A stretch of DNA of 64,000 nt. Source: Streptomyces sp. NBC_00341 (GTDB taxonomy: Bacteria; Actinomycetota; Actinomycetes; Streptomycetales; Streptomycetaceae). The notes beneath the pieces are model-generated. The model ran no database searches. It saw only the letters and a list, made by a program, of their open reading frames with translations, and was not told the DNA's origin. The translations under genes were made by a program, and so were the position numbers. Each line of letters begins with the position of its first letter. The stretch's first letter is position 1. The stretch is from assembly GCF_041435055.1 (NCBI RefSeq), contig NZ_CP108002.1, forward strand, positions 6,076,001 to 6,140,000. Direction: 5' to 3'. This document shows positions 1 through 7,967 of the stretch, in pieces.

Positions 1-411
1 CGCGGGCTGGCGGCGCGGGTGCCGTTCCAGGTGGTGGAGGTGACGGGGCCCTCGATGGTGCCCACGCTCCACCACGGGGACTGGCTGCTCGTGCAGTACG
101 GGGCGCCGGTGCGTCCCGGTGATGTGGTGATCCTGAGACACCCGTTCCAGCAGGACCTGCTGGTCGTCAAACGGGCCATGGAGCGGCGGACCGGCGGCTG
201 GTGGGTGCGCGGTGACAACCGGTTCGCGGGTGGCGACAGCACGGATTACGGGACCGTGCCCGAGGAGCTGGTGCTGGCCAGGGTGCGGGCGCGCTACCGG
301 CCGTTGACGAAGGATCAGCGCTCGTTGCGCGGGGTGGCGGGCTGGGCGGTCTCCGCGTTGCGGCCCGTCTCGGCGGCGCGCTCCGTCTCCAGGCGCTTGC
401 GGGCCCGGTAG
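1..411 (+). CDS. sodX: Nickel-superoxide dismutase maturation protease SodX (5' truncated by window)
   Basis: This is an S26 (signal peptidase-like) protease of the kind that trims the N-terminal extension of nickel superoxide dismutase so that the Ni hook can form. The reading frame is open to the window edge, so the true start probably lies outside; the first in-window start codon is GTG at 19. From that GTG the protein shows the S26 Ser box (GPSMVPTL, about residues 10-17), a Lys-containing box (VVKRAMERR) and the GDN motif of box E. The last ~30 codons overlap the 3' end of the convergent CGNR gene and look like a low-value basic tail. sodN would be expected just outside the window. Family assignment is from remembered resemblance to streptomycete SodX; a generic S26 peptidase is the alternative. 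Confidence 0.82.
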   Translation, partial: RGLAARVPFQVVEVTGPSMVPTLHHGDWLLVQYGAPVRPGDVVILRHPFQQDLLVVKRAMERRTGGWWVRGDNRFAGGDSTDYGTVPEELVLARVRARYRPLTKDQRSLRGVAGWAVSALRPVSAARSVSRRLRAR

Positions 412-944
412 GCGGCGACGTTGGCGCGGGTGGCGCAGCGGTCGGAGCAGTAGCGGCGGGAGCGGTTGGTCGAGGTGTCGAGGTAGGCGTTGCGGCACGG
501 CGCCGCCTCGCACAGGCCGAGCCGGTCCACTCCGTAAGAGGTGAGGTGGAAGGCGAGGCCCATCGCCGCCGTGGCCGCGTAGCCCGCCGTGGCGTTGGAC
601 GGGTGGTCGGCCAGGTGCATGTGCCAGTCCGGCTTTCCGTCCGCGTCCCGGATGTCGTGGCCGGAGATCTGCGGGCTGACCGGGAACTCCAGCAGTAGTG
701 AGTTGAGCAGGTCCACGGCCAGCGTCTCGTCGCCGCCGTCGGCCGCCTCGAAGACCGAGCGGAGCCGGGCCCGGACGGACCGGAAGCGGGTCACGTCCGC
801 GTCGGTCGCCCGCCGGGCGGCCTGCCCGTTGACACCGAAGAGCTCGCGCACCGCGTCGACCGTGGTGAGGGTGTCCTTGTTGCGGGCCGGCTCCTCGGTG
901 TTGACCAGGCGCACGGCGTAGTCCGAGTAATAGGCCAGTTCCAC
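315..944 (-). CDS. CGNR zinc-finger (ABATE-type) putative transcriptional regulator
   Basis: The 209-aa protein has an N-terminal ABATE-like region beginning with the family's typical Tyr-rich start and ending in a C-terminal CGNR-like zinc finger: Cys residues in LCEAAPCRNAYLD and YCSDRCATRANVAAYRARK supply four metal ligands, followed by a basic helix likely to touch DNA. The finger reads CRN rather than CGN, a common variation. The GTG start at 944 has an AAGGA site six bases upstream. It is divergent from the methyltransferase at 1035 and converges on sodX with a ~97-bp 3' overlap. The role as a stress or autoregulated transcription factor is inferred from the family; no target is visible apart from the inverted repeat in the shared upstream region. 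Confidence 0.82.
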   Translation of the reverse strand: MELAYYSDYAVRLVNTEEPARNKDTLTTVDAVRELFGVNGQAARRATDADVTRFRSVRARLRSVFEAADGGDETLAVDLLNSLLLEFPVSPQISGHDIRDADGKPDWHMHLADHPSNATAGYAATAAMGLAFHLTSYGVDRLGLCEAAPCRNAYLDTSTNRSRRYCSDRCATRANVAAYRARKRLETERAAETGRNAETAQPATPRNER

Positions 945-986
945 TTGTAGTCCTTACGGCGTCGGTCTAAGGTCGGTGCGACGATG

Positions 987-1021
987 ATGTAATGGGCGTC
1001 TATGGGCCCAGGGTATTACAT
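987..1021. promoter_or_regulatory. Inverted repeat in divergent CGNR/methyltransferase upstream region
   Basis: Perfect 7-bp arms ATGTAAT (987-993) and ATTACAT (1015-1021) flank a GC-rich centre that itself holds GGGC and GCCC segments. The element sits between the two divergent starts (944 and 1035) and ends directly before the ribosome-binding site of the methyltransferase, so it could be an operator or a leader hairpin. Confidence 0.4.
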
Positions 1022-1034
1022 GGGAGGGTTTCGG

Positions 1035-1796
1035 GTGACGGAGTCAGCGCGGGGTGCCGACTGGAGGTCCTGGCAGGAGAGCTGGGACCGGCAGCAGGAG
1101 TGGTACATGCCCGACCGCGAGGAACGCTTCCGCGTGATGCTCGACATGGTCGAGGCCCTGGTGGGTCCCGAACCGAGGGTGCTCGACCTCGCGTGCGGTA
1201 CGGGAAGTATTACGGACCGGCTGCTCCGGCGGTTCCCCAAGGCCACCAGCACCGGTGTCGATCTCGATCCCGCACTGCTCGCCATCGCCCGCGGCACCTT
1301 CGACGGCGACGAGCGCGTTACCTTCGTCACCGCGGACCTCAAGGACCCGCGGTGGCCGGACGCCCTGCCGCACGGCTCCTACGACGCGGTCCTCACCGCA
1401 ACGGCCCTGCACTGGCTGCACAGCGAGCCGCTCGCCGCTCTCTACGGGCAGCTCGGCGGCCTCGTCCGGGACGGCGGGGTGTTCATGAACGCCGACCACA
1501 TGACCGATCCGGACACCCCCCGGATCAACGTCGCCGAACGCGCCCACCGGCACGCCGCCATGGACGGGGCCAGGGCCGGCGGCGCCCTCGACTGGGCGGA
1601 CTGGTGGGCACTGGCCGCGAAGGACCCGGTACTCGCCGGGCCGACCGCCGAGCGGTTCGAAATCTACGGCGAGCACGCGGACGGCGACACGCCCTCCGCG
1701 CGCTGGCACGCGGACACCCTGCGCGCGGCCGGCTTCGGTGAGGCGCGGGCCGTCTGGTCCTCGCCCTCGGACAGTCTGGTGCTCGCGGTGAAGTAG
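1035..1796 (+). CDS. Class I SAM-dependent methyltransferase
   Basis: The 253-aa product has a Rossmann methyltransferase fold: motif I VLDLACGTGSI (about residues 40-50), the acidic strand-2 end GVDLDP, and a motif IV-like region around YDAVLTATALHWL. The N-terminal stretch is rich in Trp, Gln and Glu (WRSWQESWDRQQEW), as in many unassigned actinomycete methyltransferases. GTG at 1035 is chosen because a GGGAGGG site ends seven bases before it; in-frame ATGs at 1002 and 1020 lack such a site and would read through the inverted repeat. The substrate cannot be deduced. It is followed by a terminator and is probably monocistronic. Confidence 0.85.
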   Translation: MTESARGADWRSWQESWDRQQEWYMPDREERFRVMLDMVEALVGPEPRVLDLACGTGSITDRLLRRFPKATSTGVDLDPALLAIARGTFDGDERVTFVTADLKDPRWPDALPHGSYDAVLTATALHWLHSEPLAALYGQLGGLVRDGGVFMNADHMTDPDTPRINVAERAHRHAAMDGARAGGALDWADWWALAAKDPVLAGPTAERFEIYGEHADGDTPSARWHADTLRAAGFGEARAVWSSPSDSLVLAVK

Positions 1797-1810
1797 CGGC
1801 ACCCTCGACG

Positions 1811-1846
1811 GAGGGGCGGCGCGGACTACGGTCCGGGCCGCCCCTC
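1811..1846 (+). terminator. Hairpin terminator after methyltransferase
   Basis: Sixteen-base arms (1811-1826 and 1831-1846) around a TACG loop, with one mismatch, lie 14 bases after the methyltransferase stop. There is no U-tract, as is usual for Streptomyces terminators. Confidence 0.7.
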
Positions 1847-1936
1847 AGTGTTTTCCGGCCGGCGCCGCAACCCGCCCGGCACCCCACCGCACTGGAAGGG
1901 TGAGACGGTCCGCACCAGCGGACCCGGAGAGGGGCG

Positions 1937-2431
1937 GTGACGATGCGGATCGATGACGATGCTGCTCTGCACGCCTTCGTCGAGAACAGACGCACCGCGC
2001 TGTTCCGCAGCGCGTACCTGCTCTGCGGCGACCGGTACGAGGCAGAGGACCTGGTCCAGACGGCCCTGGTCAAGGTGGTGCTCGGCGGGCGGCGGCACGG
2101 GCGGCTCGACAACATCGAGGCGTACGCGCGCAAGACCCTGGTCAACACCTTCATCGCCTCCCGCCGCCGGTTCTGGCGGCGGGAGCAGTCGTACGGCGAA
2201 CTGCCCGAGCGGGCGGACCACGCGCCCGACACGGACACCGGCCTCGCGGTCCGGGCGGCACTCGCCCGGCTCACCGCCAGGCAGCGGGCCGTACTGGTGC
2301 TGCGCTACTGGGAGGACCTGAGCGTCGAGGCCACGGCCGCGCTGCTCGGGATGCGGGAGAACACGGTCAAGAGCCACGCGGCTCGGGGGTTGGCGGCGCT
2401 GCGCGCCGAGATGGCGGAGGAGAAGGTATGA
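1937..2431 (+). CDS. SigE-family ECF RNA polymerase sigma factor
   Basis: The 164-aa protein has only sigma regions 2 and 4, the mark of an ECF factor. Region 2 is at about residues 15-75 (AYLLCGDRYEAEDLVQTALVKV, then NIEAYARKTLVNTFIASRRR), and region 4 at about 105-155 (LTARQRAVLVLRYWEDLSVEATAALLGM followed by the recognition helix ENTVKSHAARGLAAL). The pattern fits the SigE-family of small actinobacterial ECF factors. The GTG start has a GAGAGGGG site about five bases upstream. It overlaps the next gene in an ATGA, so the two are translationally coupled and the partner is the likely regulator of this sigma factor. No promoter preference can be read from the sequence. Confidence 0.9.
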   Translation: MTMRIDDDAALHAFVENRRTALFRSAYLLCGDRYEAEDLVQTALVKVVLGGRRHGRLDNIEAYARKTLVNTFIASRRRFWRREQSYGELPERADHAPDTDTGLAVRAALARLTARQRAVLVLRYWEDLSVEATAALLGMRENTVKSHAARGLAALRAEMAEEKV

Positions 2432-3198
2432 GCGACGTGCGGGAGCTGCTGGGGCGGGCCGCGGAGGACGCGGGCCGGCCGGTCATCAGTACGGAAGCGG
2501 TCTACGCCAAGGCGGCCAGGGTGCGGTGGCGCCGTCGGGCCGGGATCTCGGCGGCGGCGGTCTGCGCGGTCGCCGCGGGGGCGTTCGTGGTGCCGGGGCT
2601 CTCCTCGGGGCCGGCCACGCAGGACTCGTCGGTTGCGGCCCCCACCGAGCTCGTCGGCAACAGCGGACGTGCCCGGGATCTGGGACGGCTGCTGCCGAAG
2701 GGGGTCGGTGCGGTCGAGCAGGTGTCGCTGGCCGTCATCATCAAGCACGCGACGCCCGAACAGGCCGAGGAGCATCCGGTCGGGCCGCTGGACGGCCAGT
2801 ACTCCGTGCGCAGGGGCGGCGGGGTCGGCTATCTGACCGTCGACACCAGGACCGCGAAGAAGCTGGACGCCAAGCTCGGCGGCGCCCCCCGGGACACGGA
2901 CCTGTGCAAGGACAGGCCCGGGGAGCCCGCCCCCGCGGACTGCGTCCGGGAGGAGCTCCCGGGCGGCCGGGTGCTGACCATCTGGAGCGATGCGATGAAC
3001 TACGGCGGTGTCACGCCCGAATGGGGCCCGGAACTCGTGGGCCGGCTCATGCTCGAGGACGGCTCGATGCTGGGCATCCGGGACAGCACCGGCTTCGAGG
3101 CCGACACCGCCCAGGGACCGCTGCTCAAGTCCCCGCCGCTCACGCGGGCGCAGCTGCGGACGCTGATCCTCAGCCCGGAGCTGCTGCGGAAGAAGTAG
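2428..3198 (+). CDS. Single-pass membrane protein coupled to the ECF sigma factor (putative anti-sigma/sensor)
   Basis: The 256-aa protein has a short cytoplasmic N-terminus (about 40 residues), one transmembrane segment following RWRRR (about residues 38-58), and an extracytoplasmic domain with no motif I recognise. It lacks the HxxxCxxC zinc site of ZAS anti-sigma factors. The start codon overlaps the sigma gene stop, which is the typical place for a membrane partner of a SigE-family ECF factor. I infer an anti-sigma or accessory signalling role from context only; a secreted-domain protein merely co-transcribed with the sigma factor is equally compatible. The gene ends before a strong bidirectional terminator. 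Confidence 0.75.
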   Translation: MSDVRELLGRAAEDAGRPVISTEAVYAKAARVRWRRRAGISAAAVCAVAAGAFVVPGLSSGPATQDSSVAAPTELVGNSGRARDLGRLLPKGVGAVEQVSLAVIIKHATPEQAEEHPVGPLDGQYSVRRGGGVGYLTVDTRTAKKLDAKLGGAPRDTDLCKDRPGEPAPADCVREELPGGRVLTIWSDAMNYGGVTPEWGPELVGRLMLEDGSMLGIRDSTGFEADTAQGPLLKSPPLTRAQLRTLILSPELLRKK

Positions 3199-3210
3199 CG
3201 CACACATGGG

Positions 3211-3249
3211 GGAGGGCGGTGCGGACCCCGTAGGTCCGTACCGCCCTCC
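3211..3249. terminator. Bidirectional hairpin terminator
   Basis: Seventeen-base arms (3211-3227 and 3233-3249) with a five-base loop and one G-U pair separate two convergent operons: the sigma/membrane pair and the amino-acid ABC transporter. Confidence 0.85.
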
Positions 3250-3264
3250 GCCGTTCCGAACCGG

Positions 3265-4026
3265 CTACAGCACCTTGGACAGGAACGACTTCGTCCGGTC
3301 GTGCTGCGGGTTGGTCAGTACGTCGCGCGGGTGGCCCGATTCGACCACCACGCCGTCGTCCATGAAGACCAGCGCGTCCCCCACCTCGCGGGCGAAGCCC
3401 ATCTCGTGGGTCACCACGATCATCGTCATGCCGTCCTCCGCGAGGCCGCGCATGACGTCCAGGACATCGCCCACCAGCTCCGGGTCGAGCGCGGAGGTGG
3501 GCTCGTCGAAGAGCATCAGCTTCGGCTCCATGGCCAGCGCCCGGGCGATGGCCACCCGCTGCTGCTGACCGCCGGAGAGCTGCGAGGGGTAGCTGTTCGC
3601 CTTGTCGGACAGGCCGACCCGGTCCAGCAGCCGTTCGGCACGCGCCCGTGCGATGGCCTTGGACTCGCGCCTGACCTGGACCGGAGCCTCCATGACGTTC
3701 TCGATCGCCGTCATGTGCGGGAACAGGTTGAAGCGCTGGAAGACCATGCCGATGTCCCGCCGCTTCAGGGCGACTTCGCTGTCCTTGAGCTCGTAGAGCT
3801 TCTCGCCCTTCTGGCGGTACCCCACCAGCTCGCCGTCGACGGACAGCCGGCCGGCGCTGATCTGCTCCAGGTGGTTGATGCACCGCAGGAACGTCGACTT
3901 GCCGGAACCGGACGGGCCGATCAGACAGAAGACCTCGCGCGGGGCGACCTCCAGGTCGATGCCCTTGAGGATGTGTGCGGCGCCGAAGGACTTGTGGACG
4001 CCCTCGGCCTTCACCATGGCGGTCAT
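3265..4026 (-). CDS. Polar amino-acid ABC transporter, ATP-binding protein
   Basis: This 253-aa ATPase powers the importer encoded by the next two genes. It has the Walker [10 protein letters not shown] (about 37-45), Q-loop region [12 protein letters not shown], the signature [15 protein letters not shown], Walker [15 protein letters not shown] and the H-loop VVTHEMGF, all in the order and form of the GlnQ/GluA (PAAT) family. The ATG at 4026 overlaps the permease stop by four bases; an alternative ATG lies three codons in (MVKAEG). It is the last gene of a substrate-binding, permease, ATPase operon. The substrate (glutamate, glutamine, cystine or another polar amino acid) is not determinable here. 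Confidence 0.93.
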   Translation of the reverse strand: MTAMVKAEGVHKSFGAAHILKGIDLEVAPREVFCLIGPSGSGKSTFLRCINHLEQISAGRLSVDGELVGYRQKGEKLYELKDSEVALKRRDIGMVFQRFNLFPHMTAIENVMEAPVQVRRESKAIARARAERLLDRVGLSDKANSYPSQLSGGQQQRVAIARALAMEPKLMLFDEPTSALDPELVGDVLDVMRGLAEDGMTMIVVTHEMGFAREVGDALVFMDDGVVVESGHPRDVLTNPQHDRTKSFLSKVL

Positions 4027-4973
4027 GCCATGCCTCCCTTCGGGCGGCCCAGTGACAGCAGGTTGGCCCGGATCTTCTGCATCGGGGTGGGCGGCAGGCT
4101 GCGGCTGGAGCCGCGGGCGTAGTACCGCTCCAGGTAGTACTGACCGACGCTCAGTACCGAGGTCATGATCAGGTACCAGGCCGCGGCGAGGAAGTACATC
4201 TCCACCGGTGCTCCGGACGCCTGCCCGATGTCCTGGGCGTACTTGAAGAGTTCGTAGAACTGCACGGCGGCCACCAGCGAGGTGGTCTTGAGCATGTTGA
4301 TGACCTCGTTGCCCGTCGGCGGCACGATCACCCGCATGGCCTGTGGGATCACGACGCGTCGCAGGGTCTTGCCGTGGCTCATGCCCAGCGCGTGGGACGC
4401 CTCCGTCTGGCCCTCGTCGACCGAGAGCAGACCGGCCCGGCAGATCTCCGCCATGTACGCGGCCTCGTTGAGGCCCAGGCCGAGCAGCGCCGTCAGCAGC
4501 GGCGTCATGAAGCTCGACCAGTAGTCCTTGTAGATCGGACCGAGGTTGATGTACTGGAAGACCAGTCCCAGGTTGAACCAGACGAACAGCTGGACCAGGA
4601 CCGGTGTCCCGCGGAAGAACCAGATGTAGGACCAGGCGATCGACGAGGTCACCGGGTTCTTCGAGAGGCGCATGACGGCCAGCAGGATGCCGCCGACCAC
4701 GCCGATCACCATGGAGAGGGCGGTCAGCAGCAGGGTCTGGCCGACCCCCTTGACGATGCGGTCGTCGAAGAAGTAGTCCGGGACCGCACCCCAGTTGATC
4801 TTGCCCTGGCTGAACGCGTAGATGATCGCGACCAGGGCGGCGATGGCGACGACCGCCGAGACGTACCGGCCGTAGTGCCGGACCGGGATGGCCTTGATCG
4901 CCTCCGGTCCGGCCGCCGGGGTGGGGGGTGTGGGCGGCTGGTCGGCCGGGCCCGACTTCTCGATGTCAATCAC
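4023..4973 (-). CDS. Polar amino-acid ABC transporter permease
   Basis: The 316-aa membrane protein begins with a Pro/Ala-rich cytoplasmic N-terminus (~35 residues), has about six hydrophobic segments, and carries the PAAT permease EAA loop, seen as [23 protein letters not shown] single permease gene suggests a homodimer, unlike GluCD-type systems with two different permeases. It lies 29 bases after the binding-protein gene and overlaps the ATPase gene by four bases, so all three are one operon on the minus strand. The assignment to the HisM/GlnP-type permease family is firm; the exact amino acid is unknown. Confidence 0.92.
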   Translation of the reverse strand: MIDIEKSGPADQPPTPPTPAAGPEAIKAIPVRHYGRYVSAVVAIAALVAIIYAFSQGKINWGAVPDYFFDDRIVKGVGQTLLLTALSMVIGVVGGILLAVMRLSKNPVTSSIAWSYIWFFRGTPVLVQLFVWFNLGLVFQYINLGPIYKDYWSSFMTPLLTALLGLGLNEAAYMAEICRAGLLSVDEGQTEASHALGMSHGKTLRRVVIPQAMRVIVPPTGNEVINMLKTTSLVAAVQFYELFKYAQDIGQASGAPVEMYFLAAAWYLIMTSVLSVGQYYLERYYARGSSRSLPPTPMQKIRANLLSLGRPKGGMA

Positions 4974-5002
4974 GGCTGATGCCTTTCAGCGCCGGGGTCC
5001 GG

Positions 5003-5968
5003 TCACGATCCGCCGTTCAGCTTGGCCTCGGTGACCGCACCGGCCTCGACGCCCCACTTCGCGATGATCTTCTTGTACTCGCCGCTCTTGATGATCGCGT
5101 CCATGGCCGCCTTGACGGCCTTGGTGAGCTGGTCGTTGCCCTTGGCGACGGCGATGCCGTACGGGGCCGCCTCGACCTGGTCACCGACGATCTGGAAGTC
5201 CTTGCCGCCGCCCGAGGTCTTCACCGCGTACGCGGCGACCGGGAAGTCGGAGGAACCGGCGTCGGCGCCGCCGGAGCGCAGCCGGGTCTGGGCCTCCAGG
5301 TCGTTGTCGTACGGCTCGATGGCGATCTTCTTGCCGCCGGTGCACTTCTTCGACTCGGACTTGGCCAGGTCGTGCGAGACGGTGTTGCGCTGGACGGCGA
5401 TCTTCTTGCCGCAGAGGTCGGACCAGGTCTTGATGCCCTGGTCGTCACCCTTCTTGGTGTAGATCGAGACGCCGGCGGTGAAGTAGTCGATGAAGTCGAC
5501 CCCCTCACCGACCTTCTTCTTCGTCTCGGGGTCGATGCCCTCCTGGCGCTCCTTGGTGTCGGTCATCGCCGACATGGCCAGGTCGTAGCGCTTGGACCGC
5601 AGCCCCGTGACCAGGGTGTCGAACGTGCCGTTCTCGAACTGGAACTCCACGCCCAGCTGCTTGCCCAGGGCCGCGGCGAGGTCCGGGTCGATGCCGACCG
5701 TCTTGCCGGACTTGTCCTTGAACTCGACCGGCGGGTAAGCGATGTCCGAGCCGACCTTGATGACGCCCTTGGACTTGATCTCGGGGGGGAGGAGGTCGGC
5801 GGGGGAGGCGGCGGCGCCGTCGCTCGCCTTCGTCGAGGCGGAGTCGCTGGAGTTGTTCTTCGTCTGGTCGCCACAGGCGGTCAGCAGCATGGTGCCGGCG
5901 ACCGCGATGGCGCCGACCGCTGCGATCCGGGACTTCGCGGTCGTACGACGAGTCTTGCGTGCGGTCAT
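5003..5968 (-). CDS. Polar amino-acid ABC transporter substrate-binding lipoprotein
   Basis: The 321-aa precursor has a basic N-terminus, a hydrophobic core and a lipobox LTAC with Cys32, so it is anchored to the outer face of the membrane. The mature part is an SBP_bac_3 fold: typical phrases are IKVGSDIAYPPVEF, GIDPDLAAALGKQLG, and YDLAMSAMTDTKERQEG. The ATG at 5968 is chosen because a GGAGGA site precedes it by eight bases; the frame stays open further upstream but those codons do not encode a signal peptide. First gene of the operon; its promoter must lie in the 525-bp divergent region shared with the malic enzyme gene. Confidence 0.93.
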   Translation of the reverse strand: MTARKTRRTTAKSRIAAVGAIAVAGTMLLTACGDQTKNNSSDSASTKASDGAAASPADLLPPEIKSKGVIKVGSDIAYPPVEFKDKSGKTVGIDPDLAAALGKQLGVEFQFENGTFDTLVTGLRSKRYDLAMSAMTDTKERQEGIDPETKKKVGEGVDFIDYFTAGVSIYTKKGDDQGIKTWSDLCGKKIAVQRNTVSHDLAKSESKKCTGGKKIAIEPYDNDLEAQTRLRSGGADAGSSDFPVAAYAVKTSGGGKDFQIVGDQVEAAPYGIAVAKGNDQLTKAVKAAMDAIIKSGEYKKIIAKWGVEAGAVTEAKLNGGS

Positions 5969-6493
5969 GATCGGGTTCCTCCGGCAGATGAGGGTGGTGT
6001 TGCCAGGCGGTGTGGCACACGTCGTCGGGTGTCGCCGCCGTGTGCGATTACGGCATCTTGCCATTCGGACCAGCGCATTCAGGGGGCCGGTCATGTCAAA
6101 ATCGGGTAACGGGCGATCCCCGATCCTCACGAGGCCGGTACACCAGGGCCGGACCTTCTATGGGGTTTCTTTCCCGCGACCGCAGAATCTGCGGCGTGTC
6201 TCGGACAGTGGACACTCATTCTTCGCGTGGCGGACATTGTCCAGATATTGGGCTATGAGTCAGGCCACCGAGGGGGTATGGACTCGTCCATGACCCGGTC
6301 CGTCCGGTATGAAAGACGTTTACACCCCTCATCCGGGGCTCAGGGCGCGTGTGCGGCGCGCCCGCGCGTACGTACCTCTCCCTGCGCCGGGCGGACCAAC
6401 CGCCCGGCGCAGGGCACGTACGCGGTGCCCGCCCACCCCTCCTCAACCAGGAGTGGCCACCCTCAAACGATGAAGACTTAAGGGGTCAACACC
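5969..6493. other. Divergent intergenic region between ABC operon and malic enzyme gene
   Basis: This 525-base non-coding stretch should hold the promoters of both flanking operons. I see no convincing protein-coding frame. It contains a strong hairpin at 6380-6414 and a weaker ATCGGG/CCCGAT inverted repeat near 6100-6125. No clear consensus sigma-70 pair could be assigned with confidence. Confidence 0.6.
6380..6414 (+). promoter_or_regulatory. Perfect 15-bp hairpin in malic enzyme leader region
   Basis: Arms at 6380-6394 and 6400-6414 pair perfectly around an ACCAA loop, about 80 bases before the malic enzyme start. No gene ends here, so a simple 3' terminator is not the explanation; an attenuator in the maeB leader or a block to transcription from further upstream are possible. 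Confidence 0.5.
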
Positions 6494-7723
6494 ATGGCAG
6501 CGGAGATCGTCAATCCTCGCAGCGACAGCAGCACAGACAGCACGGGCAGCACGGGCAGTGCGACCGACGAGCCGTTCGATCCGGCCTTCGCCCTCCACCG
6601 GGGCGGGAAGATGGCCGTGCAGGCCACCGTCCCGATCCGGGACAAGGACGACCTCTCCCTCGCGTACACGCCCGGTGTGGCGAAGGTGTGCAGCGCGATC
6701 GCGGAGAATCCCGAACTCGTTCACGACTACACCTGGAAGTCGCAGGTCGTCGCCGTCGTGACGGACGGCACCGCGGTGCTGGGGCTCGGGGACATCGGAC
6801 CCGAGGCCTCCCTCCCGGTGATGGAGGGCAAGGCGATCCTGTTCAAGCAGTTCGGCGGGGTCGACGCGGTGCCGATCGCGCTCGCGACCACCGACGCGGA
6901 CGAGATCGTCGAGACCGTCGTCAGGCTCGCCCCGTCCTTCGGCGGCGTGAACCTGGAGGACATCTCGGCCCCGCGCTGCTTCGAGATCGAGCGCAGGCTC
7001 CAGGAGCGGCTCGACATCCCGGTCTTCCACGACGACCAGCACGGCACCGCCGTGGTCACGCTCGCCGCTCTGCGCAACGCCGCGAAGCTGTCCGGGCGCA
7101 GCCTCGGTGATCTGCGCGCCGTCATCTCGGGCGCGGGCGCGGCCGGGGTGGCCATCGCCAAGTTCCTGCTGGAGGCGGGGCTCGGGGATGTCGCGGTCGC
7201 CGACCGCAAGGGCATCGTCAGCCGGGACCGCGAGGACCTCACGGAGGTCAAGCGGGAGCTGGCCGAGCTGACGAACAAGGCCGGCATCTCCGGGCCGCTG
7301 GACACCGCGCTGGCCGGCGCGGACGTCTTCATCGGCGTCTCCGGCGGTACGGTCCCGGAGCCGGCCGTCGCCTCGATGGCACCCGGCGCGTTCGTCTTCG
7401 CCATGGCGAACCCGAACCCCGAGGTGCACCCCGACATCGCGCACAAGTACGCGGCCGTCGTGGCGACCGGGCGCTCCGACTACCCGAACCAGATCAACAA
7501 CGTGCTGGCGTTCCCCGGCATTTTCGCGGGCGCGCTCCAGGTGCGGGCGTCCCGGATCACCGAGGGCATGAAGATCGCCGCGGCGACCGCGCTGGCGGAC
7601 GTGGTGGGCGACGAGCTGGCCGCGGACTACGTGATCCCGTCGCCGTTCGACGAGCGGGTCGCCCCTGCGGTCACTGCGGCCGTCGCCGCGGCGGCGCGGG
7701 CGGAGGGCGTGGCCCGGCGCTGA
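6494..7723 (+). CDS. NAD(P)-dependent malic enzyme
   Basis: The 409-aa enzyme decarboxylates malate to pyruvate with reduction of NAD(P), an anaplerotic/gluconeogenic branch that also supplies reducing power for lipid and secondary metabolism. It is the short bacterial type without a phosphotransacetylase extension. Seen in order: a variable Ser/Thr/Gly N-terminus, the malic N-terminal domain (LAYTPGVAKVCSAI; VVTDGTAVLGLGDIGPEASLPVMEGKA), metal-binding FHDDQHGTA, and the Rossmann GAGAAGVAIAKF. An AAGGGG site lies eight bases before the ATG. Cofactor specificity cannot be read safely. The flanking transporter and oxidoreductase do not form an operon with it. Confidence 0.93.
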   Translation: MAAEIVNPRSDSSTDSTGSTGSATDEPFDPAFALHRGGKMAVQATVPIRDKDDLSLAYTPGVAKVCSAIAENPELVHDYTWKSQVVAVVTDGTAVLGLGDIGPEASLPVMEGKAILFKQFGGVDAVPIALATTDADEIVETVVRLAPSFGGVNLEDISAPRCFEIERRLQERLDIPVFHDDQHGTAVVTLAALRNAAKLSGRSLGDLRAVISGAGAAGVAIAKFLLEAGLGDVAVADRKGIVSRDREDLTEVKRELAELTNKAGISGPLDTALAGADVFIGVSGGTVPEPAVASMAPGAFVFAMANPNPEVHPDIAHKYAAVVATGRSDYPNQINNVLAFPGIFAGALQVRASRITEGMKIAAATALADVVGDELAADYVIPSPFDERVAPAVTAAVAAAARAEGVARR

Positions 7724-7734
7724 GGTTCTGGGGT

Positions 7735-7782
7735 GGGGGTCCGGGGCGTCGCCCTTTTCGGGGGCGCTGCCCCCGGACCCCC
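7735..7782 (+). terminator. Hairpin terminator after malic enzyme
   Basis: Twelve-base perfect arms (7735-7746 and 7771-7782) with a second G/C-rich inner pairing form a long stem 12 bases after the stop codon. Confidence 0.7.
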
Positions 7783-7783
7783 G

Positions 7784-7904
7784 CTCCTCAAGCGCCGGAG
7801 GGGCTTGATTTGGCCGCTCGCCGCTCGAAAGGCAGGCGCGACATTCAGCCTCGCCGGCGTTTGAGGCGCGGGGTCCGGGGCGGAGCCCCGGGGCCCCCGC
7901 CCGG
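7784..7904. repeat. Streptomyces intergenic repeat (CTCAA-CGCCGG type)
   Basis: The stretch contains CTCAAGCGCCGGAGGGGCTT followed in opposite orientation by GCCTCGCCGGCGTTTGAGG and a GGGTCCGGGGCGGAGCCCC block. This is the recurrent intergenic repeat seen after many Streptomyces genes, with a self-complementary layout. It is degenerate here and probably acts with the adjacent hairpin in transcript termination. Confidence 0.65.
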
Positions 7905-7954
7905 CGCGGTGCGTGTCACACCCGTGGCCGGTTACGCGGGGCCGCCGCCCGGCC

Positions 7955-7960
7955 TATCGT
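7955..7960 (+). promoter_or_regulatory. Candidate -10 of a leaderless promoter
   Basis: TATCGT lies seven bases before the ATG at 7968, and no Shine-Dalgarno sequence is visible, so the transcript may begin at the start codon. The -35 region (TTACGC, 7932-7937) is weak. Confidence 0.4.
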
Positions 7961-7967
7961 CGGCCCC

